From Vicinamibacterales bacterium (GTDB lineage Bacteria > Acidobacteriota > Vicinamibacteria > Vicinamibacterales > UBA2999): a stretch of 64,000 nt of DNA. A program made the position numbers and the translations under genes. The stretch's first letter is position 1, and every line of letters begins with the position of its first letter. The notes beneath the pieces were generated by a model, which did no database searches, was not told the DNA's origin, and worked only from the letters and a program-made list of their open reading frames with translations. This document shows, in pieces, positions 1 through 10,737 of this stretch. The stretch lies in the NCBI GenBank assembly GCA_030680175.1, contig JAUXWO010000136.1, forward strand, positions 1-64,000. Reading direction: 5' to 3'.

Positions 1-1
1 G

Positions 2-385
2 ACGCCGCCGGTGCCGTCATTCGAGGCGCTGCGCGCGCGTCTGGATGCCGCGCCCCCCGCGCCGCGCGCGCGACGCAATCCGTTCGTGTTCGGCGGCGGC
101 CATGTCGAGGCGCCGGCCTGGGAGGCGCGTCCCGCCACCGACGCGGTGGCGGAGGACGAGCCGCGCCCCGTGCCCCCCGTCCCGGCGCTGCAGTTGCTGG
201 GCGTCGCGAGCACGATGACCGACGCCGGTCTCGTGCGCACGGCCATCCTGTCGGATGGGCAGGAGCTGTGGATGCTCACGGCGGGGCAGGCGCTGCCGGA
301 CGGCCGCGCCGTGATGCGCATCGACGACGAGGCGGTCACGCTCGCCGATGCGGACGGCGGCGTGCGCGTGCTCAGACTGCGATAG
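2..385 (+). CDS. PilP/GspC-like pilus or secretion assembly protein, C-terminal part
   Basis: This gene is cut by the left edge of the window: the frame is open from base 2, before the GTG used in the ORF track. The visible 128 residues start with a Pro/Ala/Arg-rich linker containing an RNPFVFG motif. A compact domain follows (LQLLGVAS, TAILSDG, LWMLTAGQ, VLRLR at the end). An 'RNPF' linker followed by a small all-beta domain is the layout of PilP/GspC-type inner-membrane lipoproteins or scaffolds of type IV pili and type II secretion. That assignment rests on pattern only. The stop lies inside the 3' end of convergent serA (14-bp overlap). Any signal or membrane anchor would be outside the window. 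Confidence 0.45.
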   Translation, partial: TPPVPSFEALRARLDAAPPAPRARRNPFVFGGGHVEAPAWEARPATDAVAEDEPRPVPPVPALQLLGVASTMTDAGLVRTAILSDGQELWMLTAGQALPDGRAVMRIDDEAVTLADADGGVRVLRLR

Positions 386-1949
386 CCCAGGCGTCCTTCA
401 CCGCGCCGACCGCGCGGATGTCCTGCACCACTCGCGCGGCGACCGCCGGATCCATGTCGTCGACGTTGACGATGCCCACCGCGCCCGCGGCGCTCCGGCC
501 GAGGGCGAAGTTCGCGATGTTGATGCCGTGGCGGCCGAGGATCGTGCCGACCTCGCCGATGACGCCGGGCTGATCGTGGTTGGCGAGCACGAACAGCGCG
601 CCCTCGAGCGGCGCCTCGACCTGCACGCCGTCGAGCAGCACGAGACGGCAGGCCCCGCCCGCAATCGTCCCCTCGACCCACCGCTCCCCGGCGCTCGTGA
701 GGAGCTTCACCGACAGCAGGCTCGTGAACGTCCGCGCCCGCGTGCTGTACGACTCCGTGATCTCGATGGCGCGCTCGGCGGCGATGGCGCGCGCGTTCAC
801 GGGCGTGACCGCCTCGCCGAGGATCGCGCGGAACACGCCGACCAGCACGGCGCTCACGAGCAGCGGGTTCGGTCCCGCGGCCAGCTCGCCGTAGTAGCGG
901 ACGCTCACGCCTTCGATGCGTGCCTCGCCCATCTGCCCGACGAGCAGGCCGAGCCGCTCACCGAGGGTCATGAACGGCTGCAGCCGGTGGTATTCGTCCG
1001 GGGCGACGGAGGGGAAGTTCACGGCGTTGCGGATGACGCCCGACTTGAGGAAGTCGCGCAGCGCGCCCGCCGTCTCCACGCCGACCAGCTCCTGGCCCTC
1101 GCGGGTGGAGGCGGCGATGTGGGGGCTGGCCACGACCTGCGGCAGCTGCTGCAGGGTGTGGTCGACCGTCGGCTCCTTCTGGAAGACGTCCAGCGCCGCG
1201 CCGCCGAGATGCCCGCTGCGGATCGCGTCGGCCAGCGCCGCCTCGTCGATCAGGTCGCCGCGCGCCGTGTTGATGAGGCGCAGGCCCGGCTTGCACCGCG
1301 CGAGCCGGGCGGCGTCGAACGTGTGGCGGGTCTGCGGCGTCGACGGCATGTGGAGCGAGAGGTAGTCCGCCCGCGCGCAGAGCTCGTCGAGCGAGACGAG
1401 CTCGATCGCGAGGTCCGCCGCCACCTGTGCCGCGATGAACGGATCGTGGGCGATGACGGTCATCTCGAACGCCCGCGCGCGCTGCGCCACCTCCTGGCCG
1501 ATGCGGCCGAGGCCCGCGAGGCCGAGCACCTTGCCGCGCACCTCTTCACCGAGGAAGCTCTTCTTGTCCCACTGGCCGGCTTTCATCGACTGATCGGCCG
1601 CGGGCAGGCGGCGCGCCAGCGCGAGCAGCTGCGCCATCGCGAGTTCGGCCACGCTGATGCTGTTGGCGCCAGGCGCATTCATCACCACGATGCCCCGTGC
1701 GCTCGCGGCCGCCACGTCGACGTTGTCAACGCCGGTGCCGGCGCGGGCAATAGCCCGAAGGCGCGGCGCGGCGTCGATGAGCTCGCGCGTCACCTTGGTC
1801 GCGCTTCGCACGACGATGGCGTCTGCGCCGGCAAGGTCGGCCTTCAACTGGTCGAGCGGGCGGCCGGAACGGGCATCGACGGTCCAACCTTCGGCGCGGA
1901 GGAGGTCCACGGCGGACACGGGGAGTTCGTCGGCAACGATGATGTTCAT
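372..1949 (-). CDS. serA: D-3-phosphoglycerate dehydrogenase
   Basis: SerA catalyses the first step of serine synthesis, NAD-dependent oxidation of 3-phosphoglycerate to 3-phosphohydroxypyruvate. The 525-residue protein has the long three-domain form. The Rossmann fingerprint [10 protein letters not shown] is near residues 143-152. The catalytic Arg (NTARGD, R230), Glu259 and His277 (SPHIAAST) are in place. A middle ASB-type domain is followed by a C-terminal ACT domain from about 452 ([12 protein letters not shown]), the usual site of serine feedback. I chose the ATG at 1949 because CCGGAGAC sits just upstream. The track's TTG at 1964 adds five residues and has no ribosome site. It is divergent from mdh across a 267-bp spacer. 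Confidence 0.95.
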   Translation of the reverse strand: MNIIVADELPVSAVDLLRAEGWTVDARSGRPLDQLKADLAGADAIVVRSATKVTRELIDAAPRLRAIARAGTGVDNVDVAAASARGIVVMNAPGANSISVAELAMAQLLALARRLPAADQSMKAGQWDKKSFLGEEVRGKVLGLAGLGRIGQEVAQRARAFEMTVIAHDPFIAAQVAADLAIELVSLDELCARADYLSLHMPSTPQTRHTFDAARLARCKPGLRLINTARGDLIDEAALADAIRSGHLGGAALDVFQKEPTVDHTLQQLPQVVASPHIAASTREGQELVGVETAGALRDFLKSGVIRNAVNFPSVAPDEYHRLQPFMTLGERLGLLVGQMGEARIEGVSVRYYGELAAGPNPLLVSAVLVGVFRAILGEAVTPVNARAIAAERAIEITESYSTRARTFTSLLSVKLLTSAGERWVEGTIAGGACRLVLLDGVQVEAPLEGALFVLANHDQPGVIGEVGTILGRHGINIANFALGRSAAGAVGIVNVDDMDPAVAARVVQDIRAVGAVKDAWAIAV

Positions 1950-1984
1950 GAAGTCTCCGGACAAAAATGAAAGCGGGCGAGTCC

Positions 1985-1992
1985 GTTATAAT
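1985..1992. promoter_or_regulatory. GTTATAAT, candidate -10 box in serA-mdh spacer
   Basis: A perfect TATAAT is read on the plus strand at 1987-1992, and the overlapping minus-strand reading is TATAAC. The minus-strand box is about 35 bases upstream of the serA ATG, so it fits serA best. No convincing -35 hexamer is seen at proper spacing on either strand. Confidence 0.35.
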
Positions 1993-2029
1993 GCCACACT
2001 TGTCCGCGGCGTCCGGCGACGCGACGAGC

Positions 2030-2045
2030 GCACCACGCGTGGTGC
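2030..2045. promoter_or_regulatory. perfect 16-bp palindrome, candidate operator
   Basis: GCACCACG is followed directly by CGTGGTGC, an uninterrupted perfect dyad in the divergent serA-mdh spacer. It lies about 80 bases upstream of serA and 170 upstream of mdh. A dimeric repressor or activator could bind here. The regulator is unknown, and no other exact copy was noticed in the window. Confidence 0.4.
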
Positions 2046-2097
2046 AAACCGGAGATCGCGACGGATTGGCGTGGTGTTACGCGGTAGTCATGTGGGG

Positions 2098-2132
2098 TTT
2101 TCCACAAGGTTTTCCACAGAAGCTGTGAACAA
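2098..2132. promoter_or_regulatory. cluster of three DnaA-box-like 9-mers
   Basis: TTTTCCACA occurs at 2098-2106 and again at 2110-2118, a 12-bp step. TGTGAACAA at 2124-2132 is the complement of TTGTTCACA. The first two differ by one base from the consensus TTATCCACA. The cluster is locally AT-rich and 85-120 bases upstream of mdh. It could bind DnaA for gene control or titration, or be part of an origin. No dnaA, dnaN or gidA gene is nearby. Confidence 0.4.
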
Positions 2133-2216
2133 CCGGTTTGAATGCGCCGGGGAAGTGACCTAACCGGGAACCGCCGCAGCGCACGGCAACAGGTCTCATC
2201 AATCGGGAGTCAGGGA

Positions 2217-3149
2217 ATGAACCGCAAAGTGACGGTCGTGGGGGGCGCGGGCAATGTCGGCGCCACGGTGGCGCGGTCAATCGCGCAACGGGAGCTGGCT
2301 GACGTCGTGGTGATCGACATCGCCGGGACAAAGGCCGCGGGCGTGGCGCTCGACATCTACGAGTCGTGCCCGATTGAAGGGTCCGCCTCGCGCGTGGTGG
2401 GCGTCGGGGTCGAGGACTTCGCCGAGAGCGCCAACTCGGATGTCGTCGTCATCACGTCGGGTGTGCCGCGCAAGCCCGGCATGAGCCGCGATGATCTGCT
2501 GCAGGTCAACTACAAGATCATGCAGGACGTCACGGCGCAGATCGTCAAGCACTCGCCGAACTGCATCATCGTGCCCGTGGCGAATCCGCTCGACGCCATG
2601 TCGCAGGCCGTCTACCGCCTGAGCGGCTTCCCCCGCGAACGGGTCATCGGCATGGCGGGCGTGCTGGACTCGGCGCGCATGCGCGCGTTCATCGCGATGG
2701 AGCTGAACGTGTCGGTCGAGAACGTGTCGGCCTTCGTCCTCGGCGGCCATGGCGACACGATGGTGCCGCTACCGCGCTACTCGACGGTCGCGGGCATTCC
2801 GATTACGGAATTGTTGTCCAAGGAACGGATCGACGCCATCTGCGAGCGTACGGCCAACGGCGGCGCGGAGATCACGAAACTGATCGGGACGAGCGCGTGG
2901 TACGCCCCCGGCGCCTCGGCGGCGCAGATGGTCGAAGCCATCCTGAAGGATCAGAAGAAGATCCTGCCGTGCTCGGTGTTCCTGCAGGGGGAATACGGCA
3001 TCCGCGACCTGTTCGTCGGCGTGCCGGTCAAGCTCGGCGCCGGTGGCGTGGAGCAGATCATCGAGATCACGCTGACCGACGAGGAAACGGCCGCGCTGAA
3101 GAAGTCGGCCGGCGCCGTCAAGGAGCTCGTGGACGTCATCAAGGTCTGA
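2217..3149 (+). CDS. mdh: malate dehydrogenase (LDH-like type)
   Basis: Malate dehydrogenase interconverts malate and oxaloacetate with NAD in the TCA cycle. The protein has 310 residues. The dinucleotide fold opens with VVGGAGNVG (residues 7-15). The substrate loop reads [13 protein letters not shown]; Arg86-type chemistry rather than the Gln of lactate dehydrogenase marks it as a malate enzyme. Catalytic Asp151 (VLDSAR) and His178 (GGHGDTMVP) are present. The ATG at 2217 follows GGGAG, 25 codons inside the longer ORF of the track. It sits beside sdhCAB and sucCD, forming a TCA neighbourhood. It ends opposite sdhB across a repeat array. Confidence 0.95.
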   Translation: MNRKVTVVGGAGNVGATVARSIAQRELADVVVIDIAGTKAAGVALDIYESCPIEGSASRVVGVGVEDFAESANSDVVVITSGVPRKPGMSRDDLLQVNYKIMQDVTAQIVKHSPNCIIVPVANPLDAMSQAVYRLSGFPRERVIGMAGVLDSARMRAFIAMELNVSVENVSAFVLGGHGDTMVPLPRYSTVAGIPITELLSKERIDAICERTANGGAEITKLIGTSAWYAPGASAAQMVEAILKDQKKILPCSVFLQGEYGIRDLFVGVPVKLGAGGVEQIIEITLTDEETAALKKSAGAVKELVDVIKV

Positions 3150-3151
3150 GC

Positions 3152-3250
3152 TGGGTCGTGGGTCGTGGGTAGTGGGTCCTGGACCTGCCACCCACGACCT
3201 GATAGCCCACTACCCACTACCCACTACCCACTACCTACTACCCACGACCC
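3152..3250. repeat. 7-bp tandem array forming a large inverted repeat between mdh and sdhB
   Basis: The left part (3152-3177) repeats TGGGTCG/TGGGTAG on the plus strand. The right part (3205-3250) repeats CCCACTA about five times and ends CCCACGACCC, the complement of the left part. The spacer between these convergent genes can therefore fold into a long hairpin that may end transcription from both sides. Four GGG runs with 4-base loops lie on each strand, matching the pattern of a G-quadruplex. Confidence 0.8.
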
Positions 3251-3258
3251 GCCACGCC

Positions 3259-4011
3259 CTATTCCCCCGCGAGCGTCGCCTTGAGGTACTCGCGGTTCAT
3301 CCGGGCGATGTTGGAGATGGAGATCTCCTTCGGGCACACCGCCTCGCATTCCCCTTCGTTCGAACAGGCGCCGAAGCCTTCCTCGTCCATCTGCTCGACC
3401 ATGCGGACCACGCGTCGCGCCCGCTCCGGCTGCCCCTGGGGGAGCAGGGCCAGGTGCGTGACCTTGGCCGAGGTGAACAGGTGGGCCGCGGCATTCTTGC
3501 AGCTGGCGACGCACGCCCCGCAGCCGATGCACTGCGCCGAGTCCATCGCCTGATCCGAGACGTGTTTCGGGATGGGCAGGCAGTTGGCGTCGGGCGCGCC
3601 GCCGGCATTCACGGAGACGTAGCCGCCCGCCGCGATGATCCGGTCAAGCGCGCTGCGATCGATCACCAGGTCCTTCAGCACGGGGAACGCGCGCGCACGG
3701 AATGGCTCGATCACGATGGTGTCACCGGCCGCGAAGCGGCGCATGTGCACCTGGCACGTGGTGGCGCCGGGATCCGGCCCGTGGGCCACGCCGTTGATCA
3801 CGAGGCCGCATGATCCGCAGATGCCTTCGCGGCAGTCGGAGTCGAACGCAATCGGGTCGTCGCCCTTCCGGATGAGGTCGTCATTGACGACGTCGAGCAT
3901 CTCGAGGAAGGACATGTCGGGGTGGACGTCGTGCGCCACGTAGTCGACGAGGCGTCCCGGCTGGTCCGGGCCGGCCTGCCGCCACACACGCAAGGTCAAG
4001 GTCATCGCCAT
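3259..4011 (-). CDS. sdhB: succinate dehydrogenase/fumarate reductase iron-sulfur subunit
   Basis: This subunit carries electrons from the SdhA flavin to the membrane quinone site. The 250-residue protein has all three cluster sites. The [2Fe-2S] site is C60, C65, C68 and C86 (CREGICGSC). The [4Fe-4S] site is [11 protein letters not shown] at 161-171. The [3Fe-4S] site uses C216, C222 and C226 ([12 protein letters not shown]), with the first and second Cys spaced unusually for the E. coli type but as in the Wolinella/Bacteroides-like class. The start ATGGCGATG at 4011 is 26 bases after the sdhA stop. The 604-residue ORF in the track is this gene plus 354 shadow residues read out of frame through sdhA. 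Confidence 0.93.
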   Translation of the reverse strand: MAMTLTLRVWRQAGPDQPGRLVDYVAHDVHPDMSFLEMLDVVNDDLIRKGDDPIAFDSDCREGICGSCGLVINGVAHGPDPGATTCQVHMRRFAAGDTIVIEPFRARAFPVLKDLVIDRSALDRIIAAGGYVSVNAGGAPDANCLPIPKHVSDQAMDSAQCIGCGACVASCKNAAAHLFTSAKVTHLALLPQGQPERARRVVRMVEQMDEEGFGACSNEGECEAVCPKEISISNIARMNREYLKATLAGE

Positions 4012-4037
4012 AACGATTCGGAATCCTGGATGAAGGG

Positions 4038-5951
<1,914 letters not shown>

Positions 5952-5960
5952 GACACGCTC

Positions 5961-6644
5961 CTACGACGCACGCGCAAGAAGGAAGGTATACAGCGGCAAC
6001 AGGAAGAAGCCGCCGGCCAGCACCACCGCCAGCACACGGCCGGCGGCGAGAATGCGTGGCGTCCACTGCGGGTGATCGACGCCGAGCGACTGCGCGGCGC
6101 TCGTCAAGCCATGCCACAGGTGGAGGAAGATGAGCGCCATCGCGATCATGTAGAAGGCGACGTAGCCCGGATGGCTGAAGATCTCGAGCTGCAGCCGGTA
6201 GAGGTCGCGCATGCCGGTGGCCGACTCGTAGTAGGTGCCGAACTTGAACGTGCCGAGGTGCGTGACGAGGAAGAGCAGGGTGAAGAGCCCGGTGACGATC
6301 ATCGTCGTCGACGCCACGCTCTTGCGGCTGCGGGGGCTCTTCGTCTTCGCCCAGCGCCTGGCGTGATAGCCCTGCGGGCGCGCCTGCTGCGCGCCGAAGA
6401 ACAGGACCAGCGTCTTGACGACGTGGAGCAGGAAGATGACGAGGAGGCCCGCCTCGGCCACGTAGACCAGCGGGTTGCTGAGCAGGGTGTGGGAATACGT
6501 GTTGAACGTCTCGGGGCCGAAGAGGAACAGGATGTTGCCGGCCAGGTGCGTGACGAGGAAGACCGCCAGCCCCAGGCCGGTGAGGGCGATCAGAATCTTG
6601 CTGCCCACCGAGGAGGACAGCGCGTGGACAAGTTGCGAGGGCAT
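5961..6644 (-). CDS. sdhC: succinate dehydrogenase cytochrome b558 subunit
   Basis: SdhC is the single-polypeptide membrane anchor that binds haem b and quinone for the SdhCAB complex. The 227 residues show five hydrophobic segments (about 15-37, 60-83, 110-132, 155-177, 200-222). His residues in the helices (LVTHLAGN, FLLHVVK, FLVTHLG, LHLWHG) are candidate haem ligands. One five-helix subunit instead of SdhC plus SdhD matches the b558 family of succinate:quinone reductases. It is first in the operon, with GGAG upstream of the ATG and a promoter-like sequence 60 bases upstream. Confidence 0.92.
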   Translation of the reverse strand: MPSQLVHALSSSVGSKILIALTGLGLAVFLVTHLAGNILFLFGPETFNTYSHTLLSNPLVYVAEAGLLVIFLLHVVKTLVLFFGAQQARPQGYHARRWAKTKSPRSRKSVASTTMIVTGLFTLLFLVTHLGTFKFGTYYESATGMRDLYRLQLEIFSHPGYVAFYMIAMALIFLHLWHGLTSAAQSLGVDHPQWTPRILAAGRVLAVVLAGGFFLLPLYTFLLARAS

Positions 6645-6702
6645 ACGGGAGGCTCCGGCATCAGATCAGGAACAGAAGAAGACGCGTCGACAAAATCGTC
6701 GC

Positions 6703-6732
6703 ATTGTACTGGTCCGCGAAGAAGCGGCGCAA
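6703..6732 (-). promoter_or_regulatory. candidate promoter of sdhCAB
   Basis: Read on the minus strand, TTGCGC (6732-6727) is separated by 18 bases from TACAAT (6708-6703). The -10 box is about 60 bases upstream of the sdhC ATG. It sits back to back with the sucC promoter. Confidence 0.5.
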
Positions 6733-6738
6733 GCATGC

Positions 6739-6767
6739 TTGACCTGTCGCACGCCGCCCGTTACGAT
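6739..6767 (+). promoter_or_regulatory. candidate sigma-70 promoter of sucCD
   Basis: TTGACC (6739-6744), a 17-base spacer and TACGAT (6762-6767) make the best two-box promoter in the window. Transcription from near 6774 would give a leader of about 90 bases before the sucC ATG. Confidence 0.6.
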
Positions 6768-6810
6768 CTGTGACGCTTTCCGGACGGCTGCCGGTCCTGA
6801 AACGCGCGCG

Positions 6811-6833
6811 GGCCGGCCGGTCATCGGCCGGCC
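6811..6833 (+). promoter_or_regulatory. GC-rich hairpin in the sucC leader
   Basis: GGCCGGCCG, a 5-base loop GTCAT, and CGGCCGGCC form a perfect 9-bp stem inside the predicted sucC 5' leader. It ends 32 bases before the start codon. No T-run follows, so it is not a standard terminator. It could affect RNA stability or translation. Confidence 0.45.
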
Positions 6834-6865
6834 GCCAATCCATCGGGCAGCCGGCGTTCCTCTCC

Positions 6866-8029
6866 ATGAAAATTCACGAGTATCAAGCCAAAGCCATCCT
6901 CGCCCGGCACGGGGTGCCCGTCCCGCGCGGTGAGGTCGCCTTCACGCCGCAGGACGTCAACGACATCGCCCGTCGTCTCGGCGGCGGCACCGTCGTCGTC
7001 AAGGCGCAGATCCATGCCGGCGGGCGCGGCAAGGCCGGCGGCGTCAAGGTGGTCCACTCGCCCGATGATGCGGAGCAGGTCGCCAAGGGGCTGTTCGGCA
7101 TGCGCCTGGTCACCTACCAGACCGGCCCGGCCGGCCAGGACGTATCGCGCATCCTCGTCGAGGAGGGCCTCGCCATCGACCGCGAGCTCTATCTGAGTGT
7201 CGTCGTCGACCGGTCGACCCAGCGCGCCGTCGTCATGGTGAGCGGCGAGGGGGGCATGGACATCGAAGAGGTGGCCGACAAGACGCCGGAGCTGATCCAC
7301 CGCGAGGGGATCGACCCGGGCGTCGGGCTGATGCCCTTCCAGGCCCGCAAGCTCGCCTTCGCCCTCGGACTCTCGGGCGACCAGATCGGCAAGGCGACGA
7401 AGCTGCTGACGGCCATCTATGACGCCTTCATCGCCACCGACGCGTCGCTGCTCGAGGTGAACCCGCTCATCGTGACGAAGTCCGGCGACCTGATGGCGCT
7501 CGACGCCAAGATGAACTTCGACGACAACGCGCTCTACCGGCATGGCGACATCCGGGACCTGCGCGACCTCGCCGAGGAGGACCCGCTCGAGGTCGAGGCG
7601 TCGAAGTTCTCGTTGAACTACATCCGCCTGGACGGCAACATCGGGTGCATGGTCAACGGCGCCGGGCTGGCGATGGCGACGATGGACATCATCAAGCTGG
7701 CGGGCGGCGACCCGGCCAACTTCCTCGACGTGGGCGGCGGCGCCAACGCCGAGCAGATTCGCAACGCATTCAAGATCCTGATGTCGGACGCGAACGTGAA
7801 GGCCGTGCTCATCAACATCTTCGGCGGCATCCTGCGGTGCGACGTGCTCGCCGCGGGCGTGATCGCCGCCGTCAAGGAACTCGGCGTGCCCGTGCCGATC
7901 GTCATCCGCATGAAGGGCACCAACGTCGATGAGGGCAAGCGGATGCTCGCCGAGAGCGGGCTCAACTTCACCACCGCCGACACGATGAGCGAGGCCGCCG
8001 AACGGGTGGTCGCGCTGGCGAAGGCTTAG
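6866..8029 (+). CDS. sucC: succinyl-CoA synthetase (ADP/GDP-forming) beta subunit
   Basis: SucC supplies the nucleotide-binding half of succinyl-CoA synthetase, which makes ATP or GTP from succinyl-CoA. The 387-residue protein, close to the family's usual 388, starts [12 protein letters not shown]. It has an ATP-grasp domain ([35 protein letters not shown]). The C-terminal CoA-ligase-type domain has [11 protein letters not shown] chose the ATG at 6866, 32 codons inside the track ORF, because the family starts at this MKIHEYQ sequence; no clear ribosome site precedes it. sucD follows after 27 bases. Confidence 0.95.
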   Translation: MKIHEYQAKAILARHGVPVPRGEVAFTPQDVNDIARRLGGGTVVVKAQIHAGGRGKAGGVKVVHSPDDAEQVAKGLFGMRLVTYQTGPAGQDVSRILVEEGLAIDRELYLSVVVDRSTQRAVVMVSGEGGMDIEEVADKTPELIHREGIDPGVGLMPFQARKLAFALGLSGDQIGKATKLLTAIYDAFIATDASLLEVNPLIVTKSGDLMALDAKMNFDDNALYRHGDIRDLRDLAEEDPLEVEASKFSLNYIRLDGNIGCMVNGAGLAMATMDIIKLAGGDPANFLDVGGGANAEQIRNAFKILMSDANVKAVLINIFGGILRCDVLAAGVIAAVKELGVPVPIVIRMKGTNVDEGKRMLAESGLNFTTADTMSEAAERVVALAKA

Positions 8030-8056
8030 GGCCCCGGGGCCGAGGACACCACACGC

Positions 8057-8932
8057 ATGGCAGTATTGCTGGACACGAACACACGCCTCCTCGTCCAGGG
8101 GCTCACCGGCCGCGAAGGCACCTTCCACGCTTTGGCGGCGCAGAAGTACGGCACGACGGTCGTCGGCGGCATCACGCCCGGCAAGGGCGGCACGACCCAC
8201 GAGGGGTGGCCGGTCTTCAACACGGTCGCCGACGGCGTGGCGGCCACCGGCGCCAACGCGTCGGTGATCTTCGTGCCGCCGCCGTTTGCGGCCGACGCGA
8301 TCATGGAGGCGGCCGACGCCGGCCTGCCGCTCGTCGTGTGCATCACCGAGGGCATCCCCGTCGTGGACATGCTGAAGGTGATGACCTTCCTGAAGTCGCG
8401 GCCGGCCACGCGCCTGATCGGGCCGAACTGCCCGGGCATCATCACCCCGGGGCAGGCCAAGGCCGGCATCATCCCGGGACACATCTGCCTGCCGGGCCGC
8501 ATCGGCATCGTCTCGAAGAGCGGGACGCTGACGTACGAGGCCATCGACCAGCTCACGCGGCTCAAGCTTGGCCAGACGACGTGCATCGGCATCGGCGGCG
8601 ACCCGCTGATCGGCACCTCGTTCATCGATGCGCTGGCGCTGTTTGCGGGCGACCCGGACACCGAAGGCGTGATCATGATCGGCGAGATCGGCGGCGCGGC
8701 CGAGGAAGAGGCGGCCGCCTGGATCAAGGCCCACTTCCGCAAGCCCATCGTCGGGTTCATCGCGGGGCAGACGGCGCCGCCCGGACGGCGCATGGGCCAC
8801 GCGGGCGCGATCATCGCCGGCGGCAAGGGGACGGCGGCCGAGAAGATGGCGGCCCTCACCGCGGCGGGGGTGAAGGTCGTCAAGAGCCCGGCCGACCTGG
8901 GCCAGGCGGTCGTTGAGGTGCTCGGCCGCTAG
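8057..8932 (+). CDS. sucD: succinyl-CoA synthetase alpha subunit
   Basis: SucD binds CoA and carries the phosphohistidine intermediate. The 291-residue protein has the CoA-binding start [14 protein letters not shown] and [20 protein letters not shown] is in the middle. The active-site His is in [13 protein letters not shown] near residue 247. It pairs with sucC in one operon. It ends 28 bases before ndk, which has its own -10-like sequence. Confidence 0.96.
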   Translation: MAVLLDTNTRLLVQGLTGREGTFHALAAQKYGTTVVGGITPGKGGTTHEGWPVFNTVADGVAATGANASVIFVPPPFAADAIMEAADAGLPLVVCITEGIPVVDMLKVMTFLKSRPATRLIGPNCPGIITPGQAKAGIIPGHICLPGRIGIVSKSGTLTYEAIDQLTRLKLGQTTCIGIGGDPLIGTSFIDALALFAGDPDTEGVIMIGEIGGAAEEEAAAWIKAHFRKPIVGFIAGQTAPPGRRMGHAGAIIAGGKGTAAEKMAALTAAGVKVVKSPADLGQAVVEVLGR

Positions 8933-8943
8933 TCAGGCGATCG

Positions 8944-8951
8944 GCTATAAT
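8944..8951 (+). promoter_or_regulatory. -10 box GCTATAAT directly upstream of ndk
   Basis: A perfect TATAAT ends nine bases before the ndk ATG. A transcript starting at normal spacing would begin one to three bases before the start codon, giving an almost leaderless mRNA. No -35 is evident. Confidence 0.55.
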
Positions 8952-8960
8952 CGTTCCCTT

Positions 8961-9374
8961 ATGGAACGAACGTTTGCCATCATCAAACCAGATGCCGTCC
9001 GGCGCCAGTTCGCCGGGCGGATCCTCGCGCGCATCGAGGCGGAGGGCTTCACGGTCCGCGCCGCGCGCATGATCCAGATGTCCAAGGCCGAGGCCGAGGG
9101 CTTCTACCACGTCCACCGTGAGCGGCCGTTCTTCGGCGGCCTCACGGACTTCATGTCGTCCGGCCCCTGCCTCGTGCTGTGCCTCGAGGCCCCGGACGCG
9201 ATCAAGAAGTGGCGCGACCTGATGGGCGCGACCGATCCGGCCAAGGCGGCGGACGGCACGCTCCGGAAGGAATTCGGCGCCTCCATCGACAACAACGCCA
9301 CGCACGGGTCGGATGCGCCGGAGACGGCCGCGTTCGAGCTCGGCTACTTCTTCCGGGGCCTGGAGCTCCGGTAG
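8961..9374 (+). CDS. ndk: nucleoside diphosphate kinase
   Basis: Ndk moves the gamma phosphate between nucleoside tri- and diphosphates and can exchange the GTP or ATP made by SucCD. The 137-residue protein is of normal length. It begins [13 protein letters not shown] and carries the active-site His115 in NNATHGSD. The ATG at 8961, not the track start inside sucD, gives the family start. No ribosome site precedes it; a TATAAT box lies immediately upstream, suggesting leaderless expression. Confidence 0.95.
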   Translation: MERTFAIIKPDAVRRQFAGRILARIEAEGFTVRAARMIQMSKAEAEGFYHVHRERPFFGGLTDFMSSGPCLVLCLEAPDAIKKWRDLMGATDPAKAADGTLRKEFGASIDNNATHGSDAPETAAFELGYFFRGLELR

Positions 9375-9378
9375 GCGC

Positions 9379-9573
9379 GTGACGACGTTCCTCGCCATCG
9401 CGGCGGTGGCGGCCGGATGCGCCGGGCTCCTCATCTGGGTCGGGGTGCCGCTCGGGCGGCTCCCCGGCGATCTGGTGATCCGGCGGGAACGGTTCACGCT
9501 GTATCTGCCGATCACCACCAGCCTGCTCGCGGGCGCCGCCATCTGGCTGGTGTTTCGGCTGCTCGCTTCCTGA
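9379..9573 (+). CDS. DUF2905 small membrane protein
   Basis: This 64-residue protein starts at a GTG just after the ndk stop. It has two hydrophobic helices (about 3-20 and 42-62). Between them is the loop LGRLPGDLVIRRERFTLYLP. A 'G-LPGD-(I/V)-RR-N/E-F-(F/L)-Y-P' loop is the signature of DUF2905, a family of unknown function. The dcd gene follows after six bases. The track's longer version adds a basic shadow read in the ndk region. Confidence 0.75.
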   Translation: MTTFLAIAAVAAGCAGLLIWVGVPLGRLPGDLVIRRERFTLYLPITTSLLAGAAIWLVFRLLAS

Positions 9574-9579
9574 GGCCTC

Positions 9580-10134
9580 ATGGCGATCAAGGCGGATCGG
9601 TGGATTCGGCAGATGGCCCTCGAGCTCGGCATGATCGAGCCGTTCGAGGACCGGCAGGTGCGCAAGGGCGTCGTGTCGTACGGGCTGTCGTCCTACGGGT
9701 ATGACACGCGCGTGGCCGACGAGTTCAAGGTCTTCACCAACGTGTACAACACGGTGGTCGATCCGAAGAACTTCGACCCGAAGTCGTTCGTCGACATCAA
9801 GGCCGACGTCTGCATCGTTCCGCCGAACTCGTTCGCGCTGGCGCGGACCGTCGAGTATTTCCGCATTCCGCGCGACGTGCTGACGGTCTGCCTCGGGAAG
9901 TCCACCTACGCGCGCTGCGGCATCATCGTCAATGTGACGCCGTTCGAGCCGGAGTGGGAGGGGCACGTGACGATCGAGATCTCGAACACGACGCCGCTGC
10001 CGGCGAAGATCTACGCCCACGAGGGCATCGCGCAGGTGCTGTTCTTCCAGAGCGACGAGGCCTGCGAGGTGTCCTACAAGGACAAGGCCGGGAAGTACCA
10101 GCAGCAGCGCGGCGTCACGCTGCCGAAGATCTGA
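9580..10134 (+). CDS. dcd: dCTP deaminase
   Basis: Dcd deaminates dCTP to dUTP on the route to dTMP. The protein has 184 residues. The trimeric dUTPase-like core shows [10 protein letters not shown], the phosphate-binding GKSTYARCG and the catalytic-Glu region [14 protein letters not shown]. The aromatic-basic C-terminus ([14 protein letters not shown]) can close the active site. Whether it is mono- or bifunctional (dCTP deaminase/dUTPase) cannot be read from motifs here. Confidence 0.92.
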   Translation: MAIKADRWIRQMALELGMIEPFEDRQVRKGVVSYGLSSYGYDTRVADEFKVFTNVYNTVVDPKNFDPKSFVDIKADVCIVPPNSFALARTVEYFRIPRDVLTVCLGKSTYARCGIIVNVTPFEPEWEGHVTIEISNTTPLPAKIYAHEGIAQVLFFQSDEACEVSYKDKAGKYQQQRGVTLPKI

Positions 10135-10148
10135 CGCGGGGACCTCGC

Positions 10149-10673
10149 ATGATCCGGCCGTTCAAGGGCGTCACGCCCCTCGTCGATCCCTCGGCGTACG
10201 TCGACGAGAGCGCGCAGGTGGTGGGCGACGTGCAGATCGGCCCCGAGTCGTCCGTGTGGATGAACGTCGTCATCCGCGGCGACGTGCACCGCATCCGCAT
10301 CGGGCGCCGATCGAACATTCAGGACCTGACGATGGTGCACGTGATGCGGGAGACGCATCCGACGACCATCGGCGACGAGGTCACGGTGGGCCACTCGGCC
10401 GTCATTCACGGCTGCACCATCGAGGATCGCTGCCTGATCGGGATGGCCGCCGTCCTGCTCAACGGCGTCCACATCGGCCATGACTCGATCGTGGCCGCGG
10501 GCACGCTGCTCACCGAAGGCACGCGCATCCCGCCCCGCTCGCTCGTCATGGGCCGGCCAGGGAAGGTGAAGCGCGCGTTGACCGACGAGGACGTCGCGGA
10601 GATTCGCTGGTACGCCGACAACTACGTCGGCTACCGGCTCGACTACATCGATGGTGCACGGTTCAAGGCGTGA
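10149..10673 (+). CDS. gamma-carbonic anhydrase-like hexapeptide-repeat protein
   Basis: This 174-residue left-handed beta-helix protein is of the YrdA/PaaY/gamma-carbonic anhydrase class. Hexapeptide turns run from about 15 to 140 (VVGDVQIG, SSVWMNVVIRGDV, IGHDSIVAAGTLL). The metal-ligand pattern of Zn-binding gamma-class enzymes is present: H in MVHVMRE, H in VGHSAVIHG and the following H. Carbonic anhydrase activity is possible but not shown for most members. The ATG at 10149 is 15 bases after the dcd stop. Confidence 0.85.
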   Translation: MIRPFKGVTPLVDPSAYVDESAQVVGDVQIGPESSVWMNVVIRGDVHRIRIGRRSNIQDLTMVHVMRETHPTTIGDEVTVGHSAVIHGCTIEDRCLIGMAAVLLNGVHIGHDSIVAAGTLLTEGTRIPPRSLVMGRPGKVKRALTDEDVAEIRWYADNYVGYRLDYIDGARFKA

Positions 10674-10675
10674 AG

Positions 10676-10708
10676 TGCCTGCCGCCTTGCCGCCTTCTGC
10701 CTTCTGCA
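10676..10708 (+). repeat. GCCTTCT-type short tandem array upstream of hisS
   Basis: The spacer between the gamma-CA gene and hisS begins with imperfect 7-bp units based on TGCCGCC/TTGCCGCC/TTCTGCC. It starts only a few bases after the stop codon. The unit differs from the mdh-sdhB array, but the architecture is similar. Confidence 0.6.
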
Positions 10709-10737
10709 TTTCGTCTCTGGCCTGCTGCTGACTTCTG

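Noticed and set aside
348-1970. 540-residue plus-strand ORF
   Set aside because: It is fully antisense to serA, which has all family motifs.
2098-2132. Declaring a replication origin
   Set aside because: DnaA-like boxes alone are not enough; no dnaA, dnaN, gidA or AT-rich unwinding element is seen in the spacer.
3152-3250. Possible CRISPR array
   Set aside because: Units are 7 bp, have no unique spacers and form an inverted array; no cas genes are near.
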